A stretch of DNA of 22,561 nucleotides, taken from NCBI GenBank assembly GCA_964472545.1, contig CAYYNP010000162.1:1-22561 (forward strand), read 5' to 3'. Origin of the DNA: CAYYNP01 sp964472545. GTDB taxonomy: Bacteria; Planctomycetota; Planctomycetia; Pirellulales; Thermoguttaceae. Of this stretch, positions 5,735-13,485 are shown piece after piece. A program made the position numbers and the translations under genes. The notes beneath the pieces were generated by a model, which was not told where the DNA came from, did no database searches, and worked only from the letters and a program-made list of their open reading frames with translations. Within the stretch, counting starts at the first letter, position 1; every line of letters begins with the position of its first letter.

Positions 5735-8236
5735 CTATTTGTCAAACGCCACCCGCAGTTCATGCACCCCCATACAATACCCGACCTGCGGTAAGATGCG
5801 AATACTGATCGCGTCGCACTCCAGGTTATCGGCGGGCCGGACGGCGTTGAACCGGTCGCGCTGAAGCCCGAACGCATCGTCCGGGTGCCGCTTCATCCGC
5901 TGCCAATCGCCGTCGCCGATGCGATAGTCGACCCACCATCCGCGGGGCAGCCGAACCTTCTCGCCGTCGGCATCTTCGTACCAATAGATCGAGACGTTCG
6001 CCAGGGTCTTCTTCTCGCCGAACTCGACGATCAGGTTCTGCCCCCGGTTTTCAAACGGCAGGCTCGTCCATCGCCGCTGTTGCTGGTCGGCCGACCGCTC
6101 CGGCACTTTGCCGTCGACGACGGCCACGACCGTGTCGTCCTCGAACGTGTGCGTGGCCAGAACCTTGCCGAAGCGTGACTCGGTCAACAGGTTGCTGATC
6201 ATGCTCTCCCGCGCGAGCGGCTCATGGCGCGGCAGCCAGACGATCATCGACCGCTCGCCCCGATTGTTCCAGGCATAGTAGGGAATCAGCTTCAGCGTCG
6301 CCAATCGGGTTGAATCCCCCGAAACCTCCATCGCCGGCACCGACGCTCGCACAATTCCTTCCAGCAGCCCGTCGCCAATCACTTCCGTGCGGATCTTGCC
6401 CGGATCGGCCGGCCCGGGGATGAAGAACCGCTGGACCTTTTCGCCGCCGTTGTCGGCCTCCTCGGCACAATAGACCAGCGGCCCACGGGTCAACGCGATG
6501 CGGCCGCGATTGGCCTCGACCTGTTCGATGGCCGTGTTGTAGTGGATCGGCATGGGCAGGTTCAACTCGACCACGTCGCCGGGCTTCCAACGCCGGTCGA
6601 TCGTGGCGAAACCCTTGGTCGGCGTGGCGTCGACCTCTTGGCCGTTGACCGTCAGCGTCCACTTTGGGCGTTGCTTGTCGACGTATCGATAGAGCTTGCC
6701 CGGCACGAACTGGCCGCGTGCCCAGGTGGGAATACGCACCTTCAACGCAAACGCCTGCTCGGCCGCCGGATCGATAGCGAGCGTCACCTTGCCGTCGAAC
6801 GGATAACGGGACGTCTGGCGGATCGCCACCTTGCCGCCGGCCAGCGGGATCTCGGTGCGGCTGGCGCCGTAGAGGCCCAGGTAGATCTCGCGGTCCGTGT
6901 GCGAGTACATGTAACCGGACACTTGCGGGATCAGCCGGGCCAGGTTCGACGGGCAACACGCACAACCGAACCATGCCGCCCGGCCGGCCGAGCCGTGGTT
7001 GAACTTGCGGATGCCGTCGGCCTCCAGCACGTTGACGTAGAAGAAGCTGTCGCCGGCCAATCCCATCCCGGCCAGCGAGTTGTTCAACAGCGCCACCTCG
7101 GCCACGTCGAAGTACTTCGCGTCGCGGTGCAGCAGGTACATGCGGAAGTTGAAGAAGACGTTGGCCACCGCGGCGCACGTCTCGTTGTACGTATGGCGAT
7201 TGGGCAGCACGTAGGCCGGCCCAAAACCCTCGATGCCGTGCGTGGCTCCCAGCCCGCCGATGATGTGCATCTTGGTGTCGACCACGTCGTGCCAGATCCG
7301 CTCGGCCGCGGTGGCGTAGGCCGTCTCGCCGGTCAACGCGCTGACGTCGGCCATGCCGGCGTAGAGATAGCCCGCCCGCACGGCGTGGCCCACGGCCTTG
7401 GTCTGCTCGACGACCGGCTTGTGCTGCTGGGCATAGCTGGGCGACATCACGCCCTCGCCGTCAGGGCGGTAGGTCACGCCGCGGATATCGAGGAATCGCT
7501 TGGCCATATCGAGATAGAGCCGCTCGCCGGTGACCCGATAGAGCTTGCACAGCGCCAACTCCAACTCCTCATGCCCCGGGGCCTGCATCACCGGCTTGCC
7601 GTTGTTGTAGTTCGGATCGCCCTCGAACACCACCTGGTTGAAGTGCCGGGCGCTCTTCTCGGCGACGTTGAGCCACTTGTCCTTGGCCGTAGCCCGATAG
7701 TAGGCAACGGCCCCTTCGTACATGTGGCCCATGTTGTAGAGTTCGTGGCTGTGGACGACATAAGAGTAGGGCGTCTCGCCCATCTCGCCGGGCCGGGCGA
7801 TCTTGCAGATGTGCGACACGTAGAGGTAGCCGTCGTCTTGCTGGGCGTCGGCGATGACGTCGATGATCTGGTCGAGTTGCTTCTCGAGCTCCGGATTCGG
7901 CGTGATCATCAGCAGATAGGCCGCCCCTTCCATCACCTTGTAGAGGTCCGACGAGACGAAACGATGTGGAAACGGCAACTCGCCGCCGCGGCCGTGCAGG
8001 AAGTTGCCGCAACGGCGCAAGTTCTCCACCGCCGGCTCGGTTTGCACCAAAGCATGCGGCACGGTCGATTCGGCCTGCGTTCTCAACCGCGGCAACCAAA
8101 ACTCGTCGGCCAATTCGACGGCGCTGAACGGCATCGGGGCCAACGGGTAATCGTGCCGCTCGGCGGCGAAACCCTTCGGAAGCACGGCGAACAGCATGAT
8201 CGCCATAGCGAGTGTTGGGGCTCTGAAGTTGGACAT
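5735..8236 (-). CDS. Glycoside hydrolase family 127 (beta-L-arabinofuranosidase-like, DUF1680), exported
   Basis: An 833-residue protein with an N-terminal signal peptide ending near GFAA-E. GH127 enzymes release beta-L-arabinofuranose from plant glycans using a zinc-bound cysteine nucleophile. The catalytic set is visible: ETCA gives E352 and C354, and the GCACCPSN block gives C427 and C428, matching the Glu-Cys-Cys-Cys zinc site of the characterised bifidobacterial enzyme in order and spacing. The (alpha/alpha)6 barrel covers roughly 35-500, followed by beta-sandwich domains. The last 140 residues look like an added F5/8- or CBM-like beta domain. ATG codons lie at 8239 and 8236; an AGGAG six bases before 8236 favours the latter. 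The longer open frame starting at 8470 is rejected because it translates repeat DNA. GH127 and related families also include other specificities, so arabinofuranosidase activity is inferred. Confidence 0.9.
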   Translation of the reverse strand: MSNFRAPTLAMAIMLFAVLPKGFAAERHDYPLAPMPFSAVELADEFWLPRLRTQAESTVPHALVQTEPAVENLRRCGNFLHGRGGELPFPHRFVSSDLYKVMEGAAYLLMITPNPELEKQLDQIIDVIADAQQDDGYLYVSHICKIARPGEMGETPYSYVVHSHELYNMGHMYEGAVAYYRATAKDKWLNVAEKSARHFNQVVFEGDPNYNNGKPVMQAPGHEELELALCKLYRVTGERLYLDMAKRFLDIRGVTYRPDGEGVMSPSYAQQHKPVVEQTKAVGHAVRAGYLYAGMADVSALTGETAYATAAERIWHDVVDTKMHIIGGLGATHGIEGFGPAYVLPNRHTYNETCAAVANVFFNFRMYLLHRDAKYFDVAEVALLNNSLAGMGLAGDSFFYVNVLEADGIRKFNHGSAGRAAWFGCACCPSNLARLIPQVSGYMYSHTDREIYLGLYGASRTEIPLAGGKVAIRQTSRYPFDGKVTLAIDPAAEQAFALKVRIPTWARGQFVPGKLYRYVDKQRPKWTLTVNGQEVDATPTKGFATIDRRWKPGDVVELNLPMPIHYNTAIEQVEANRGRIALTRGPLVYCAEEADNGGEKVQRFFIPGPADPGKIRTEVIGDGLLEGIVRASVPAMEVSGDSTRLATLKLIPYYAWNNRGERSMIVWLPRHEPLARESMISNLLTESRFGKVLATHTFEDDTVVAVVDGKVPERSADQQQRRWTSLPFENRGQNLIVEFGEKKTLANVSIYWYEDADGEKVRLPRGWWVDYRIGDGDWQRMKRHPDDAFGLQRDRFNAVRPADNLECDAISIRILPQVGYCMGVHELRVAFDK

Positions 8237-8242
8237 CATGTT

Positions 8243-8247
8243 CTCCT
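8243..8247 (-). promoter_or_regulatory. Ribosome binding site of the GH127 gene
   Basis: On the minus strand AGGAG lies six bases before the ATG at 8236 and three before the ATG at 8239. This supports initiation here rather than at the distant upstream start. Confidence 0.75.
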
Positions 8248-8268
8248 CTTGGGCATGAGAGCGAGCGA

Positions 8269-8462
8269 GGGGTGGCCCCGCCGCTTTTCCGCACCTAGCG
8301 TTGCCATCTCCTTCGCGTCGTCGGAAAAGCGTCGGGGTGGCGCAGCCACGAGAGGTTCCGCCTCCTATCGGACCACCTCTTGTGGCTGCGCCACCCGGGC
8401 ACTCTTGCGAAAGCGTTTTCCTCAATGGCAAAGTCCTCTTCGCAAGAGTGACCGGGCCACCC
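8269..8462. repeat. Compound palindromic element with three successive hairpins
   Basis: Three inverted repeats lie one after another within an outer inverted repeat. CGCTTTTCCG at 8282-8291 pairs with 8322-8331 exactly. A 22-base arm at 8335-8356 pairs with 8375-8396 at 21 of 22 positions. CACTCTTGCGAA at 8400-8411 pairs with 8439-8450 exactly. The outer GGGTGGCCC at about 8270 and GGGCCACCC at about 8454 close the unit. It fills most of the gap between the sialate esterase stop and the GH127 start, so GH127 mRNA may carry part of it in its leader. No protein gene is supported here. Confidence 0.8.
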
Positions 8463-8502
8463 ACGGCCACCGGCCAGTTCTTGCGAATTCCGCTACGGCC
8501 GA

Positions 8503-10302
8503 CTACTCGGCTTCCGTTTCGAGGCGTTCAAGCAACAACCTCGCCTCGCGGAGCCTCCGCTGCCGGTTGTGCTCTTGGGCCTGCTTGCGCATCTCCCCGC
8601 GAATCCGGCCGTTCTCGCCGCGGGCTTCCGGGCCGAAGCCGGCCTCGGGCCAGGGCCAGTCGTCGGTGCGGAAGGACGGCACCGGCATCACCCGTTCGTG
8701 GTGTTCGCCGTTGACCACGTTCCCCAACGGGTTGCGGGCCCAGGCGTATCGCACGGCGAGGGGCTTCTCGACCAGCGGGCTACGGACCTCCACCATCCGC
8801 TGATCCTCGCGATCCCGCCCTCGATCGTCCTTGCCGACAACGGCGAACTTCGCTTCGGCGGGAACGAACTGCCGGTCCTCGCCGGCAATGGAGAAGCCAA
8901 TGAACGGGCGGCCGTCGTGGGCGCGGACAATCCGATCGAACGTGAGCACCATGCGGCCTTCTTTCGGCTCGGCGGACGTGCAAACGGCCGGCTCCCAGCC
9001 GAGCCTGACGCCGTACCAGTTTGCCAAGGCCCAGCGTGCGATCCGCTCGCCGAGTTGGACCTTCTTGTGGGGATGATACCACGGGACGTGCTGGTCGTAT
9101 GCACACGCGAATCCCACGTGCGACAATTCGCGCGACGCCTTGTACTGTCCCTCGCGGATATACGGGGCGGCGTCGACGGTCATCAGTTCGAAATTCTCCA
9201 GCGTCTGGGCCTGGCCGCCGGCGGTGAGTTCGACGATGCCAAACGGCATTTGCGCGTCGCCGAACGCCCGCCGCCAGTCGAGGATCATCGCTTTGAAGCA
9301 CTCCGCGTAGAGCTTGGGCCGGGCGTCGCCCAGGGCGTTGTTATAGCCTTGGTTGAAGATCGCGCCCTTGACGGCAAAACGCTCGAACGGCGCGATCATG
9401 CCGTTGTACGAAGCGCCCGGATTGTTGCGATCGAAGGCCGGCCCGGGCCGCAGGTCGGTCGGCTTCTCGGCCGGCTCGCGGCCCTCGGCCTTGCGGCGCT
9501 CGGCGTCTTTCTCCCAACGTTGGATGCGGCCTTCGAGATCCTGCCGCGGATCCCACGCCGCGATCCGCTCGTCCCACTCCTTCAACAACGGCGCGGCCTC
9601 CGGCAGCAGTGAGGCCAGTGCCGGACGCGACGTCCACGCCTCGACCGTCGTGCCGCCGACCGACGTGTCGATCAGCCCGACCGGAATTTGGCTGGCCAGG
9701 TGCAAACGCCGCCCGAAGACGTAGCCGATCGCCGAGAAGCGATGGACCGTTTCCGGCGAACAGACCGCCCAGGAGCCCTTCTTCTCGGTCACGTTGCTCC
9801 AGGCGTTGAACTCGTCGATCCGCGGGAAGTCATCCTGCGGTTCGGGGGTCGCCGCCACGGGGATCGTCAGCAAACGGATCGAGGGCAGATTGGCCGAGGC
9901 CACCTCAACGTCGCCGTGGTAGACGTAGGAGATCGTATCTTCCATGTTGCTCTGGCCGCCGAGCACCCAAACGTCGCCGACCAGCACGTTCTGGAAGGTC
10001 GCCGTGTCGTGCTTGCCTTTGACCGTGAGCACCCGCGGCGCGGCCGAGGCCTCCAAGGCGTCCAACTCGACGGCCCAGTTTCCGTCGGCGTCCGTCGTGG
10101 CCGTCTTCTCCTGCCCGGCGAACGCCACGGTAACGGCCTCGCCCGCGTCGGCCCATCCCCAAACGCGGACCGGCTTCTCGCGTTGCAGGACCATGTTGTT
10201 ATCGAAGACGTGGTTCACGCGCAGTTCGGCGTGCGCAGGTTGAGGACAACAGCAGGCGGCCGCCAACAGGCCGCAGATCATCAAGGAGCGTCGCAGGATC
10301 AT
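8503..10302 (-). CDS. Exported sialate O-acetylesterase-like (SASA/GDSL-type) deacetylase
   Basis: A 599-residue protein with an N-terminal signal peptide that probably ends AHA-E at residue 25. The nucleophile block GGQSNM at 115-120 (S118) is the hallmark of the sialate O-acetylesterase/SGNH family, preceded by a beta-sandwich segment (about 27-105) usual in long members. NQGYNN replaces the common YQGESN block, and a His-rich segment near YDQHVPWYHPHKK stands where the catalytic Asp-His block is expected. In environmental bacteria such enzymes often deacetylate plant polysaccharides rather than sialic acid. A charged, probably helical extension ends the protein. The ATG at 10302 is chosen for its signal peptide and an upstream GGAG; a longer frame from 10548 reads through a repeat. 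It lies upstream of, and in line with, the GH127 gene with a 266-base gap. Confidence 0.82.
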   Translation of the reverse strand: MILRRSLMICGLLAAACCCPQPAHAELRVNHVFDNNMVLQREKPVRVWGWADAGEAVTVAFAGQEKTATTDADGNWAVELDALEASAAPRVLTVKGKHDTATFQNVLVGDVWVLGGQSNMEDTISYVYHGDVEVASANLPSIRLLTIPVAATPEPQDDFPRIDEFNAWSNVTEKKGSWAVCSPETVHRFSAIGYVFGRRLHLASQIPVGLIDTSVGGTTVEAWTSRPALASLLPEAAPLLKEWDERIAAWDPRQDLEGRIQRWEKDAERRKAEGREPAEKPTDLRPGPAFDRNNPGASYNGMIAPFERFAVKGAIFNQGYNNALGDARPKLYAECFKAMILDWRRAFGDAQMPFGIVELTAGGQAQTLENFELMTVDAAPYIREGQYKASRELSHVGFACAYDQHVPWYHPHKKVQLGERIARWALANWYGVRLGWEPAVCTSAEPKEGRMVLTFDRIVRAHDGRPFIGFSIAGEDRQFVPAEAKFAVVGKDDRGRDREDQRMVEVRSPLVEKPLAVRYAWARNPLGNVVNGEHHERVMPVPSFRTDDWPWPEAGFGPEARGENGRIRGEMRKQAQEHNRQRRLREARLLLERLETEAE

Positions 10303-10730
10303 GGGTTGGATCTCCGGTTCTCGGGATAGGGGCTTACTCGGGCTGCAAATACGGGAGCCCGAAAATGGGGACTGGCTCCGTCGACGACCGGTGTCGCAGT
10401 GGTGATTCGTATTGCCGACGGTGCCTGTCCCCATTCTTCGGGCGGCGACGCCGAGGCCCCGTGAAAAAAGGGGACAGGCACCGAGCCGGCAGCGTTCTTC
10501 CACGGGTTTGACGTCTGCGATGGCTCGGAGCCGGTCCCCATTTTCCACTCCACGTGTGCAGCCCAGTTCATCGAAGTCCTCGGCTGGGGATTATACGGAT
10601 TGGACGGTCCGTTGTCACGTTCTCGAAGCCGAGCCACTACGCTCTCGTTCCTTGCGTGAAGATCTTGCCGGCTGCGTATAGTAGTCGTCTCGCTCCGCGA
10701 GACGGAGTGACGTCTCGCGGAGCGAGATGA
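10303..10730. other. 428-base gene-free stretch made largely of repeats
   Basis: Between the sialate-esterase start and the propeller stop lie the 200-base composite element (10352-10552) and a REP-like doublet (10679-10735). The remaining 10553-10678 shows no convincing open frame, RNA gene or clear terminator. A promoter for the esterase must lie here or further upstream, but I could not identify one with confidence. Confidence 0.7.
10352..10552 (+). repeat. Composite two-hairpin repeat of about 200 bp, copy A
   Basis: Two imperfect hairpins lie in tandem. In the first, GGGGACTGGCTCCGTCG at 10367-10383 pairs with 10416-10432. In the second, GGGGACAGGCACCGAGC at 10470-10486 pairs with 10523-10539. 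Each has 15 of 17 arm positions matched. The GGGGAC(A/T)GGC(A/T)CC core therefore occurs four times in alternating orientation. The element begins near GGGAGCCCG and ends near TTTTCCACTCCA, edges shared with copy B at 13164-13364, which is inverted, and the start is shared with copy C at 22514. No transposase gene is in the window. Confidence 0.9.
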
Positions 10731-10735
10731 CTACT
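10679..10735. repeat. REP-like palindromic doublet, copy 2
   Basis: TAGTAGTC at 10679-10686 starts the left unit and GACTACT at 10729-10735 ends the right unit, with the TCTCGC/GCGAGA local hairpin in both. The left hairpin is perfect; the right one has a single G-T opposition that would be a wobble pair in RNA. The TAG stop codon of the propeller gene (minus strand, 10733-10731) lies within the right end. Confidence 0.9.
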
Positions 10736-12011
10736 GACCGGCTCTCCGACCTTGGCTAGCCACGTGCAACTGCCGCGTGCCGCCGGCCGGCTCGATCGCG
10801 TCGAAACAGATCGCTTCGCCCGTTCGATTCCAACGTGGATGAAAATCGCAGCGGACGTTCCCCGAGATGTACTTGTCCTCCTTCATGCCAAAGGTGCAAA
10901 TCACCTGCCGCTCGTCGGTCGTCAGGTCGTAGACGATCAGCGATTGCCGGAGCGTGTCGCGAACCTTGCGGTCGGTGGCGATCCGGTTGCCGTCCGGGGC
11001 GAAGGTGCAATGGCCGTCGAAATCGAGAGAGCCGCCGCCGATCACCCGATAGTCGCGCTGGCCGTCGGTGAACAACACGTGCTGTCGGTTCGCTCCGTTA
11101 AGATTGAACGTGGCCAGGATCTCCCGATCGTTGCGCCAGTCGAAGTGCGACGGCCGCCGGTCGAAGGCGACCACCTCGCGCAGGTCCGATCCGTCGCGAT
11201 TGGCGGTGAACATGGCCGTGTGGCGCCGCTTGCCGGGCGAGACGTACGCCCGGGCGAAGAAGAAGAACCGCGTGGCGCTGGGGTTGAACACCGTGTGGTT
11301 GAACCACATGTGGTCACCGGCCAGCGCCGGGAACTTGGCCGCCAGGCGTGCGTACACCTCGGCGATGCTCACGACCAGCGTCCGCCTGCCGGTCTGCAAA
11401 TCGACCAGAAACACACCGTCGTTCTTCGGCGCCGGGTCGTCGGGATTGGGGTCTTTCACCGCTCCATAGCCGACCACCTTTCGCAAACGTCCCATCCGGC
11501 CGTAGGTCAGGCTCAGGGCCCAACGGCCGTCGCGGCTGAGTGCGCTGAACGGGCCGGGCAGTACGCGCCGTCGGCCGGTGTGAACGTCGAGCGCCACGGA
11601 GGCCACGTCGGCCTCGACCAGATCGTTGTAGATGATCTCGTCGTCGCCGCGGGCCGGGTTCCAATGCAGCATGGCGCCCTGTTGCAGGTTCCACGCCCGG
11701 GTTTCGGCGATCTTGCGGAAGCGGCCGCTATCCGGATCGACCAACCCGATCGACGCCGCTTCGCCCGGCAGAGGCATGCGATCCTGCACATCGCACTCCA
11801 GACAGACCAGACGGCGCCCCGACGCGCTCCAGGGGCAGATCCCGTAGTAGCCGAAGAAATGGTGCCTCGGGCCGCGGGTCAGCGGCTGGATGGTCCACGG
11901 CTGCCTTCGTGTCGACTGCGGAAAAGCGGCCTGGTCGAATCGAGAGGCCACCATTCCCAGCACGGCAGTGGAACGCGTAAGAAACGCACGTCGCGTCGCG
12001 GTGCTCATCAT
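10731..12011 (-). CDS. Tat-exported beta-propeller protein (TolB/WD40-like), function unknown
   Basis: A 426-residue protein that begins with a twin-arginine signal (TRRAFLTRST followed by a hydrophobic stretch), so it is probably exported folded. The rest is a run of short beta-rich segments of the TolB/PD40 type, such as FSALSRDGRWAL, CTFAPDGNRIATD and DFHPRWNRTGEAICFD, consistent with a seven-bladed propeller. Several His/Trp positions (HMWFNHTVF, HFDW, GHC, DFH) recall oligogalacturonide lyase-like (PL22) propellers, but I cannot confirm that family, so no reaction is assigned. ATG codons lie at 12011 and 12008; no strong ribosome binding site is visible. It follows the ROK kinase gene by 51 bases on the same strand and is probably co-transcribed. 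Its stop codon lies in a REP-like element. Confidence 0.75.
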   Translation of the reverse strand: MMSTATRRAFLTRSTAVLGMVASRFDQAAFPQSTRRQPWTIQPLTRGPRHHFFGYYGICPWSASGRRLVCLECDVQDRMPLPGEAASIGLVDPDSGRFRKIAETRAWNLQQGAMLHWNPARGDDEIIYNDLVEADVASVALDVHTGRRRVLPGPFSALSRDGRWALSLTYGRMGRLRKVVGYGAVKDPNPDDPAPKNDGVFLVDLQTGRRTLVVSIAEVYARLAAKFPALAGDHMWFNHTVFNPSATRFFFFARAYVSPGKRRHTAMFTANRDGSDLREVVAFDRRPSHFDWRNDREILATFNLNGANRQHVLFTDGQRDYRVIGGGSLDFDGHCTFAPDGNRIATDRKVRDTLRQSLIVYDLTTDERQVICTFGMKEDKYISGNVRCDFHPRWNRTGEAICFDAIEPAGGTRQLHVASQGRRAGQ

Positions 12012-12062
12012 TGTTTACCCGTTGCCAAAGTCGAGGAAGGCCATCTTCGGCTTCATCGCGTG

Positions 12063-13097
12063 TCACCCCCGACACTCCGCCGCCAGCGCCAATGCCCCGT
12101 GGACGACCATCTCTTCGCCCAGCGCAGCAGGGACGATCTCGAACGTCTCGCGCAGCGGGGGGAATACGTAACGGTCGACGTACTCGCGCAGCGGGGCCAA
12201 TAGCAACTCTTCGCCGGCCAACGCCACGCCGCCGCCGATCACCACCGCGTTGGGAGCCAAGAGCGTGATCATCTGGGCGATGGCCCAGCCGTAGGTGCGG
12301 CAGACGTGGTCGTAGATCTCCCGGGCAAGCTGGTTGCCGGCGGCGGCGGCTTCGGCAACGATCGCCGCAGAGAGTTGCTCGATGTCGCTGTCGCAGCGGC
12401 GCCGCAGATCGGCGGCGTACTTTTCGTCGGCCTCTTCCCGGGCGATCAGACGATGACGCACGGCCTCGGGATGCCACGGCCGGCCCTCGTCGGGTGCCAG
12501 GCTCAGCGCGTGCGAATCGGGATCGGAGACGTACGTACGGGCCGCCGCGGCGATGCCCCAGCCGCTGGCGATCGACTCGACCGTTTGGTCCGGACGATCG
12601 GACTGCGGGCCGACGCGCAAGTGCCCCAATTCCGAGGCGATTCCACCGCCACCGCGATAGAGCTCTCCGCCGATTACCAACGCCCCGCCGATGCCGCTGC
12701 CGATGTTGGTGTAGAAGACCACCTCACGGCCGCGTCCGGCCCCGAAGCGTGCCTCGGCCAAGCCGGCCAGATCGGAATCGTTGCCCAGCACGGCGGGCGC
12801 GCCGAGTTTCTCGCGACACCAATCGATCAGCGGGAAGTCGCCCCAGCCGTCGACCTGATGGCTCAACAGCGTGCGGCCGGCGTCGGCGTCGACCGGCCCG
12901 CCAAAACCGATCCCCACCGCAGCCACGCGATACTGCGCGATCAGCGGCAGGGCGATCTGCTCGAGCTTTGCCAGGATTCCCTCGGCGCCGTCTTGATAGC
13001 GAACGTAGAGCCGCTCGAGCACCGTCAGCCGGCTGCCGTCGCCGAGGCCGACGCCCAGTTGGAGTTTCGTGCCCCCGATTTCGATGCCGAGGAACAT
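12063..13097 (-). CDS. ROK-family sugar kinase (glucokinase-like)
   Basis: A 344-residue cytoplasmic protein of the ROK family, which phosphorylates glucose, fructose, N-acetylated sugars and similar hexoses with ATP. The phosphate-binding EIGGTK is at 6-11, a GIGFGGPVD block at 62-70, the catalytic Asp in GNDSD (D107), and a nucleotide-binding NIGSGIGGALV near 131-141. The SELGH motif (155-159) supplies the His that usually binds zinc, but the following CxCGxxGCxE zinc motif is missing, replaced by RVGPQSDRPDQ. A VIGGGVAL block near the C-terminus is typical. There is no N-terminal helix-turn-helix, so it is a kinase rather than a ROK repressor. The start at 13097 is set by homology to ROK N-termini; the leader is G-poor with at most a weak ribosome binding site. 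The substrate is unknown. Confidence 0.87.
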   Translation of the reverse strand: MFLGIEIGGTKLQLGVGLGDGSRLTVLERLYVRYQDGAEGILAKLEQIALPLIAQYRVAAVGIGFGGPVDADAGRTLLSHQVDGWGDFPLIDWCREKLGAPAVLGNDSDLAGLAEARFGAGRGREVVFYTNIGSGIGGALVIGGELYRGGGGIASELGHLRVGPQSDRPDQTVESIASGWGIAAAARTYVSDPDSHALSLAPDEGRPWHPEAVRHRLIAREEADEKYAADLRRRCDSDIEQLSAAIVAEAAAAGNQLAREIYDHVCRTYGWAIAQMITLLAPNAVVIGGGVALAGEELLLAPLREYVDRYVFPPLRETFEIVPAALGEEMVVHGALALAAECRG

Positions 13098-13110
13098 GTT
13101 GCCTAGTAGA

Positions 13111-13160
13111 TGGTGGTTAGCGGTTAGTGAATAGTGGTCGGTGGTGAGCGGTGAGTGTGG
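13111..13160. repeat. Degenerate heptamer-like repeat in the ROK leader
   Basis: On the plus strand the tract reads as variants of TGGTTAGCGGTTAGTG and GGTGAGCGGTGAGTG. On the minus strand, which is sense for the ROK gene, it becomes a G-poor ACC/CTAAC/CTCACC tract ending about 14 bases before the start codon. This resembles in composition the leaders at 1-54 and 2001-2104. Confidence 0.6.
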
Positions 13161-13163
13161 GGT

Positions 13164-13364
13164 TGGAGTGGAAAACGGGGACTGGCACCGAGCCGCCACC
13201 GATGCCAAACCTGTAGAGAAACGCTGCTGGCTCGGTGCCTGTCCCCTTTTTCCACGGAGCCTCGGTGGCCCCGCCCTAAAAAGGGGACAGGCACCGTCGG
13301 CAATACGGATTACCACGGCGATACCGGTCGTCGACGGAGCCAGTCCCCATTCTCGGGCTCCCAT
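13164..13364 (-). repeat. Composite two-hairpin repeat of about 200 bp, copy B (inverted)
   Basis: The reverse complement aligns along its whole length with copy A at 10352-10552, including both edges. Arms at 13177-13193 and 13230-13246 match at 16 of 17 positions, and arms at 13283-13299 and 13332-13348 form the other hairpin. Loops and the central joint differ more than the arms. The two copies flank the sialate-esterase-side gap and the ROK/propeller pair as inverted repeats about 2.6 kb apart. Confidence 0.9.
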
Positions 13365-13485
13365 GTTCACAGTTCGAGTAACTGGTGAAGTGGCACGGCG
13401 CCGGCCTTTGCCATTATCGCACGCTGTTGGCGTTCGCGGACCAGGATACACTTCGCGGCGGACGATGGCCAGTAGGGTTTGCTGC

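Larger units (their letters stand above)
13098..13485. other. 388-base gene-free stretch between the ROK and MFS genes
   Basis: It holds a GGTTAGT/GGTGAGC-type simple repeat (13111-13160) and composite element copy B (13164-13364). In 13365-13485 I see no gene, RNA or clear regulatory site. Open frames crossing the region translate the repeats and are not credible proteins. Confidence 0.7.

Noticed and set aside
6542..8803. A 753-residue open frame on the plus strand opposite GH127 and its upstream region
   Set aside because: It is antisense to a gene with intact catalytic motifs, its composition is the mirror of high-GC codon use, and it runs across hairpin repeats. No domain is recognisable.
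10303..10548. N-terminal extension of the sialate O-acetylesterase-like protein
   Set aside because: It translates the 200-base composite element and would bury the signal peptide.
13098..13451. N-terminal extension of the ROK kinase
   Set aside because: It translates composite element copy B and simple repeats; the ROK fold begins at residue 1 of the chosen start.
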